From positions 13,175,110-13,239,109 of the forward strand of contig JAKTNV010000014.1 of the NCBI GenBank assembly GCA_022747635.1: a stretch of DNA of 64,000 nt. The letters are read 5' to 3'. How positions within the stretch are numbered: position 1 is the stretch's first letter; each line of letters begins with the position of its first letter. A program made the translations under genes and the position numbers. Of the stretch, positions 60,001 to 64,000 are shown piece by piece. Source of the stretch: Hetaerina americana (lineage: Eukaryota > Arthropoda > Insecta > Odonata > Calopterygidae). Below the pieces are notes generated by a model. It saw only the letters and a program-made list of their open reading frames with translations. It made no database searches and was not told the DNA's origin.

Positions 60001-62972
60001 AGTCATGTTCCTGGTTTTCTTTGATGTTGAAGGTGTTGTTCATCAAGAATTTCTTCCTGAAGGACAAACAGTAAATGCTGAGTTCCACCTTACAGTTCTC
60101 AAGCGTTTGAGAGATCGCATGCATCGTGTGTGACTAAATTCAACTCAAGGCAATGGATGGATCCTTCACCATGACAATGCACCTGCACATTCAACATTGA
60201 TTGTTTGCCAGTTTCTGGCAAAAAATTCAATCATCATCCATGATCATCCTCCTTATTTGCCAGATCTTACCCCCTGCCACTTTTTCCTATTTTCAAAATG
60301 CAAAAATGTGATGAGGGAATATCACTGGGATGATGTGGACACAATAAAGCAAGAAACGATGAGAAAACAAAAAGCCTAACTGATGAGGACTTCCAAGGGC
60401 GCTTTAAACAGTGGAAAAAAAAGATGGAATAAGTTCAGAGCAACAAATGGAGAGTATTTTGAAGGGGAAAATCGATGGAGACAAAATTTTGCAAAATAAA
60501 GTTTTTATGACCTCAGTGCTGGTATTAATTGGACAGACCTCGTAGATCCAACATTTACACCATTTTAGAGACAATGCGAAATCGTGGGGAATAATTACTA
60601 AAATAATAAGAACAATACCATTCTTCCACAGCTTCTGTTTCTTCTGGTTGTCACCCGTAGTAACAGACACCCGGACATCAGTGAAAATTCTCACTCCCAA
60701 GCGGAAGTCTTCATATTCACGGGCAACATTGCCAGTTCCATTGACTTCAATTGTAGGCCGAGATGGCTGCAGCACCATAACAAATGATTCCACTGATGGT
60801 ATTTTTACAGATCTTCCACCTCCACATCTGGAAGGATCATTCAAGTTTATCATATTACAGGATAGCCAATTTTACATAAATAAAAGACAAAACCATTCAC
60901 TATAGTTTGAGTCAAAATTCCATTCTGAACCCAAAAAATCCACGATTATCTGAAAAAAAACACATTTTAGACCAGGTTGCATACATTAAAATAAAAACAT
61001 TAACAGATGAAAAATCGAATCAAAACTATCACGTTTACTATCAAACAAGATTTAATGAATGATGCTTATCAACAAATGCAGCAATCAGGGTAATCAAAAG
61101 TATACATTTTGACAGTGTTAATAGAATTAGGAAAGTAAAAGTTGTATCATTTGTTTAAGGCATTTAAAAGAGTGGACATATTTGTACAAGGAACCTCTAA
61201 GATTACTTCATTAACAGCAGATTGAATTCGTTTCACTAATGGCATCTATTTAGCGTGTAGCTTATAATTATTGGGTATGCTAAGTACAGTTTAAGAGAGA
61301 ACAACATTACCATACCACAATGCCCCACATTGTAGATTATCACTCATTTGAAATCAATGTACATAAAAGAAAAATACAATTAGACCTGTTATAACAACCA
61401 AATACATGAAAATGTCTTGAGTCGATGTATAATTTCTCATTCAGATTGATATTATCATGGGAATGATAAAAATTCTTTCTTTACTTTAAAATGCACCTTT
61501 TAGAGATTCTTCAAGAAACAAAAGTCTTCTTGTGTTTGTATCCTAGTTCATTTTACAAAATTGATAGAAATACGAGAAAATGAGAACTAACAGGCGAAAG
61601 CATGCATTTCTTGACAAGAGACTATTGGTGGGTAATGCAGGGCACGCAAAGTAAAATATCCTTTAAGAGCTCCCAGGGCAAAAGGTTTATACATGTTTTT
61701 CTACCTTCATGCCTACAGTAAAAAAAATCATCCCACTACCATCTTCAAAATATATAATGAGTTTTAATATTTCACTCATTATTCCTATCGGTGCTATGAG
61801 GTTATCACAAGAGTGATCACTTTCAAAGTAGTACAAATTTCTGTCTAAATATATAAAGACTAGTTGAGTAAAAATGAAGTTATGTAGATTTCCACTTTAT
61901 GCATGCACAATATGAAACCTGATTTCCCATACACTAAAAAGTCCCCCAATGTGGTTTTATGGAACACTTGAGTTTCTATGGGCCATAAACCCTTTAGCCA
62001 ATGAGGGATATCCGTAATTCAGAGAGTAAAGGTTGCAGCAACATAACTTTTTTTGATATCATTTTGCAATTGAAAAAAGGAAGTTATGTTGCTGAACTCT
62101 GTATTTCAATCGCTCAACCATTTCACATGACGAGCAGGCAATAATTATGGAAACAAAACAAAAATAAAGGTAACCGGTTTTCATGCCAGATTATCCAGGA
62201 ATATGAATAAGGAATATATCCTAAGTAGGAATCCATAGAGAATGAATGCGAACTGCCTAAAACAAGAGTACATTTTGAAGTTGTAATCATTTTGCTGCAA
62301 GTTTTTTCCCTGTCACCAGATTCTAAAGCAAATTCCCCATCATCGTACACACCAAAGTCAAATACACACTAGCATATAATGTTAACTTACCTGAGTTATA
62401 CTCATTATAGGTAACTCAAAAAATTTAATGAAGTTAAAATTCCTACAATCGATGAATGGAAGACAATTACTCCGAAGAACTTCATATATTGAACTTCTAA
62501 GACTTAAAAAAGTTTTTAATATATAAAAAATAAAAACTTACACAACAGATGTAGTAAGATGAAGGTTTCTGCGACCAGGAGTTGGAAATTCCCGAGAGTT
62601 TGTGTAGCCAATTTTTCTCACCAAAATCTCCAAATTTGTTTTGTTATCTCCCTCAATGCTCAACTCAGTAAGATCTATCAGATGATTGGAATAAATATGG
62701 ATTAATAGTAGTTGATTACAGAAATGAAACTGAACTCAGGTTAAGTGACAAGAAAAGTGGGGCTTATAAATGGTTGGAAAAAACTTGACAACACGTACCA
62801 CTGTTGGTGAGGAGCTCCATGCCTGGCTCAAGAAGCTCCATGGCTGGTACTTCCAAGGACTCTTTGCACTTGTGTAAACAGGCAAGAACCTCAGGCCTTT
62901 CTGTCTTGTGCAAAAGCAATGACAAACCAGCTAAGTATCCTCTGAGGTGATGTTTCATTTTATTTTCAGAAC
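50693..62972 (-). CDS. Cals: calsyntenin gene, nine 3' exons (ectodomain end to C-terminus)
   Basis: Calsyntenin is a type I membrane protein of neurons. It has cadherin repeats and a LamG/LNS-like domain outside the cell, and its cytoplasmic tail couples vesicles to kinesin-1. Nine exons spliced on the minus strand (62972-62799, 62674-62542, 60827-60619, 58031-57844, 57768-57652, 56992-56738, 56192-56087, 53585-53413, 51022-50693) give 560 codons plus stop. All exons have AG/GT borders and every phase joins correctly. Diagnostic blocks in order: FRGYLAGL-type HLRGYLAGL, LHKCKESL, NSREFPTPG, FVMVLQPSRP, FKLTCSELNGR, SNEY, the transmembrane helix, RIRAAHQR, WDDSALNITVNPM and a C-terminal LEWDNSTL. 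The signal peptide and cadherin repeats must lie beyond the window. Confidence 0.95.
51023..53412 (-). other. calsyntenin intron between exons h and i
   Basis: AT-rich and without a feature that I can support. Confidence 0.7.
53413..53585 (-). CDS. Cals: calsyntenin exon h: transmembrane helix and first kinesin-binding motif
   Basis: Acceptor ATTTCAG (53587-53586), donor GTGAGT from 53412. The exon encodes the membrane helix (VTIIIVVCVGFLVFMIVLGV), the stop-transfer RIRAAHQRAQR and the motif AWDDSALNITVNPM. The WDDSAL part is the conserved tryptophan-acidic site that binds kinesin light chain TPR repeats. NPM is the start of the adaptor-binding NP motif. The longer open frame to 53781 reads into the intron. 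Confidence 0.97.
53586..54310 (-). other. calsyntenin intron between exons g and h, part
   Basis: AT-rich and otherwise featureless; it ends at the SINE complex, whose left target duplication is 54298-54310. Confidence 0.6.
54311..55151. mobile_element. compound tRNA-SINE: two tandem 335-bp units plus an inverted partial unit
   Basis: Two virtually identical units in direct tandem (shift of exactly 335 bases; 54345-54617 equals 54680-54952). Both have the tRNA-like head on the minus strand: D-arm region TAGCTTAAGTGGCTAAAGC, anticodon arm CTCGA..TTGAG, and a perfect T arm CTGGG-TTCGAGT-CCCAG. A third, partial unit in the opposite orientation follows (54985-55151). The whole 841-bp block is bounded by the 13-base direct repeat CATTAGACATCCA (54298-54310 and 55152-55164), so it seems to have inserted as one piece. 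It lies in a calsyntenin intron. Confidence 0.9.
55165..56086 (-). other. calsyntenin intron between exons g and h, remainder
   Basis: AT-rich, no feature seen. Confidence 0.6.
56087..56192 (-). CDS. Cals: calsyntenin exon g: stalk before the membrane
   Basis: Acceptor AAATCTAG, donor GTAAGT from 56086. 35 codons plus one base. It encodes IQQRHHAELHPSQTIGD and VSDTAQAVVAGG, ending two residues before the hydrophobic helix. Confidence 0.87.
56193..56737 (-). other. calsyntenin intron between exons f and g
   Basis: 545 bp, AT-rich, no feature seen. Confidence 0.65.
56738..56992 (-). CDS. Cals: calsyntenin exon f: Ser/Gly/Ala-rich membrane-proximal segment
   Basis: 85 codons in phase 0 at both ends; acceptor TTGACAG, donor GTCAGC (a less common variant). 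It begins LTVIHPRLPKKG, matching the VNVIHT start of this region in relatives. The rest (SSELPGSMKKVV, SSLGESSHPGRQSSQSVAAP) is low in complexity and without an obvious counterpart. It probably forms a flexible stalk and may carry O-glycans and the shedding site, which is inference. Confidence 0.88.
56993..57651 (-). other. calsyntenin intron between exons e and f
   Basis: 659 bp, no feature seen. Confidence 0.65.
57652..57768 (-). CDS. Cals: calsyntenin exon e
   Basis: Exactly 39 codons, phase 0 at both ends, acceptor TTTTCAG and donor GTAAGT from 57651. It encodes VLRQIQYTNRKPAYYLN and FKLTCSELNGRFLSNEY, one of the best-conserved calsyntenin blocks. Confidence 0.95.
57844..58031 (-). CDS. 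Cals: calsyntenin exon d
   Basis: Acceptor TTTAG at 58036-58032; donor GTATGT from 57843; ends in phase 0. It encodes LDSCSVSVYPPLNPDHE (the DLDTCxVxV block with its Cys), EFGIVSKV and DMIYNYEQ, equivalent to MASYEEV of relatives. Confidence 0.93.
58032..59647 (-). other. calsyntenin intron between exons c and d, part
   Basis: AT-rich, no exon or repeat recognised up to the mariner insertion (TA duplication at 59646-59647). Confidence 0.6.
59648..60542 (+). mobile_element. mariner transposon, internally deleted (895 bp), in a calsyntenin intron
   Basis: Ends CGAGGTCTATCCAATAA and, read inward from the right, CGAGGTCTGTCCAATTAA are inverted repeats flanked by TA (59646-59647 and 60543-60544). 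It is inserted opposite in orientation to the gene, with its right end 76 bp from the donor of exon c. It is about 0.4 kb shorter than a full mariner because the middle of the transposase is missing. Confidence 0.92.
59816..60490 (+). pseudogene. mariner transposase remnant with catalytic Asp-to-His change
   Basis: From ATG 59816 (MEIDEIRG, then an in-frame TAA near 59840) the N-terminal helix-turn-helix continues as QDITEMLTAVYGDNALKKT. It then jumps to a KKSRKSRSRIKVM segment that lies after the first catalytic Asp in relatives, so that Asp and about 120 residues are gone. VFFDVEGVVHQEFLPEGQTV and the second Asp in HHDNAPAH follow after a stop. The third position, 35 residues on, reads TPCHFF instead of PCDFF, so Asp is replaced by His. 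Later frames decay to about 60490. Confidence 0.88.
60619..60827 (-). CDS. Cals: calsyntenin exon c
   Basis: Acceptor CCTTCCAG at 60835-60828; donor GTATTG from 60618, weaker than the others. It encodes a CGGGRSVKIPSVE stretch, FVMVLQPSRPTIEV and a beta-rich segment with DFRLGVRIFTDVRVSV, matching the YVMVLQPEEP and FPELRI regions. A mariner remnant begins only 76 bp into the following intron. Confidence 0.93.
60828..62541 (-). other. calsyntenin intron between exons b and c
   Basis: 1.7 kb, AT-rich; no exon or repeat recognised. Confidence 0.6.
62542..62674 (-). CDS. Cals: calsyntenin exon b
   Basis: Acceptor GATAG at 62679-62675; donor GTAAGT from 62541. It encodes LTELSIEGDNKTNLE and YTNSREFPTPGRRNLHL, the conserved SxxNSRQFPTPGxRRL block. 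The intron before it (62675-62798) is only 124 bp. Confidence 0.93.
62799..62972 (-). CDS. Cals: calsyntenin exon a: end of LamG-like domain
   Basis: Acceptor AG at 62974-62973 after a T-rich tract; donor GTACGT from 62798. The exon enters with two bases of a split codon and leaves with one. It encodes HLRGYLAGLSLLLH and LACLHKCKESLEV, equivalent to the HGSLASL/RGYLAGL and CLxxCKEGL blocks that close the LNS domain in vertebrate calsyntenins. Two Cys in CLHKC are conserved. No preceding exon was found up to 64000. Confidence 0.93.
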
Positions 62973-64000
62973 CTGTAGGGATAAATAAAAAAAGGTAACG
63001 GTTAGGTAAGGTTGCTCAGCTAGAAGCACACAGCATCACTGTAGAGAAAACAAAGAGAATGCCACAACTAGAAAGTACATGGATATGCCACTGCCAAAAT
63101 TAAGCACTCCATACTTATGGCTGCTTATAATTCTTATTTTTCATTGGAAGGAATTTATGTATGAGAAAAATGTCACGGCATAGCTACTATGTGTACATGT
63201 CAATGCTATTTGTAAAATATTCCCTAAATGAATTGGCTCTTTTAATTCCTTAAAGTTATTATTTATGATGGTTTTTGATTAGCTTTATTACTAACATAGT
63301 ATATTTCATTCATACATTAAATAAATATGCTTACTAAGGTTCATGTCATGATTTGCTATGGGAGCCAAAAGTTTAACAATATGCAATAACAATTGAGTTT
63401 TTGAGACCTATTCTGGGACAAAAAATTATTTTAAAGCATCATCATCATCTTTATACCTGATACCTAAGTTTACTGAAGACACTACAAAGGATCTTTCCAA
63501 AGACAAACTACTACATACTGTATCTGCCAACTCGTAAAATGTATAAAATAAACTACGAAATTCATAATTTCTGAACATTTCATTCTAAGAGACACAGACA
63601 TGCATGGGCAACCCAGAATATAATTGACATTTTTATGAGGGTTTAGTCAGTAACATTAGTAATAATGATGTTAAGCATTGAATTAATTAACTTCCACAAC
63701 ATGCTGATAAACATAGTTTCAGATCATGATTTTCAATGCTCTGGCACTATCACTTCAAATTCAAGATGATAAAAAATGTAAGACAGATGAGAAAATGGAT
63801 GGTAGATGCTTAGTTAAGATGAAAAGGAAGGAGTAACAGAGTAAATTTGGTAATAGGAATGAATGCGATACAGAAAGGTAGATTGAAGGGACAGAGGACC
63901 TAACCAGATCCAACAAAATACATGTTTCAGGTTGTATACAGGTAGGTGCAGATAGAAAAGGGAGGGCTATCAAAGGCAGTGGTAGGTTTCAACATATATT
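62973..64000 (-). other. calsyntenin intron upstream of exon a
   Basis: No upstream exon with calsyntenin similarity was found; the intron continues beyond the window. Confidence 0.5.

Overview
The window is animal nuclear DNA, AT-rich and dense in transposons, with GT-AG introns. It most likely comes from an arthropod, perhaps a hemimetabolous insect; species cannot be named. The grounds are an insect-type calsyntenin gene and many mariner, pogo, Penelope-like, hAT-MITE, LINE and tRNA-SINE copies.

Only two host genes are recognisable, and they converge. On the plus strand, 3610-3855 is the last coding exon of a calcium-independent phospholipase A2 (group VI, iPLA2); its other exons lie upstream of the window or were not seen. 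On the minus strand, 50693-62972 holds nine exons of calsyntenin. These run from the end of the LamG/LNS-like ectodomain through the single transmembrane helix to an acidic cytoplasmic tail with two kinesin-light-chain-type tryptophan motifs. All eight intron phases agree, giving 560 codons plus stop. The 5' part (signal peptide, cadherin repeats) lies beyond 64000.

The roughly 46 kb between the two stop codons has no gene I can support. It holds: an almost intact mariner (7188-8519, one internal stop); a pogo-like element (5099-6421) and its MITE (13779-14099); an internally deleted IS630/mariner-type element (about 14.7-15.5 kb); a decayed LINE (about 16.4-18.2 kb) with a SINE inserted in it; a Penelope-like element (about 18.6-20.15 kb) with a decayed hammerhead ribozyme and a hAT-type MITE inside it; another LINE fragment (about 22 kb); a tandem repeat (22.6-23.5 kb); and a palindrome with outward-facing hammerhead ribozymes (25.5-26.2 kb). 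A smaller back-to-back hammerhead palindrome lies at 4.48-4.66 kb. Further mariner remnants are at 0.2-1.2, 2.6-3.3, 38.6-39.2 and 59.6-60.5 kb, the last inside a calsyntenin intron.

The most puzzling structure is a 1.4 kb inverted duplication of CpG-rich, apparently non-coding DNA (about 10150-11597 and 43488-44900). Its inner 620 bp is about 94% identical by hand count, while the outer part is far more diverged. Other CpG-rich islands lie at 32.1-33.64 and 42.68-42.96 kb. Coordinates of decayed elements are approximate; all alignments were done by eye.
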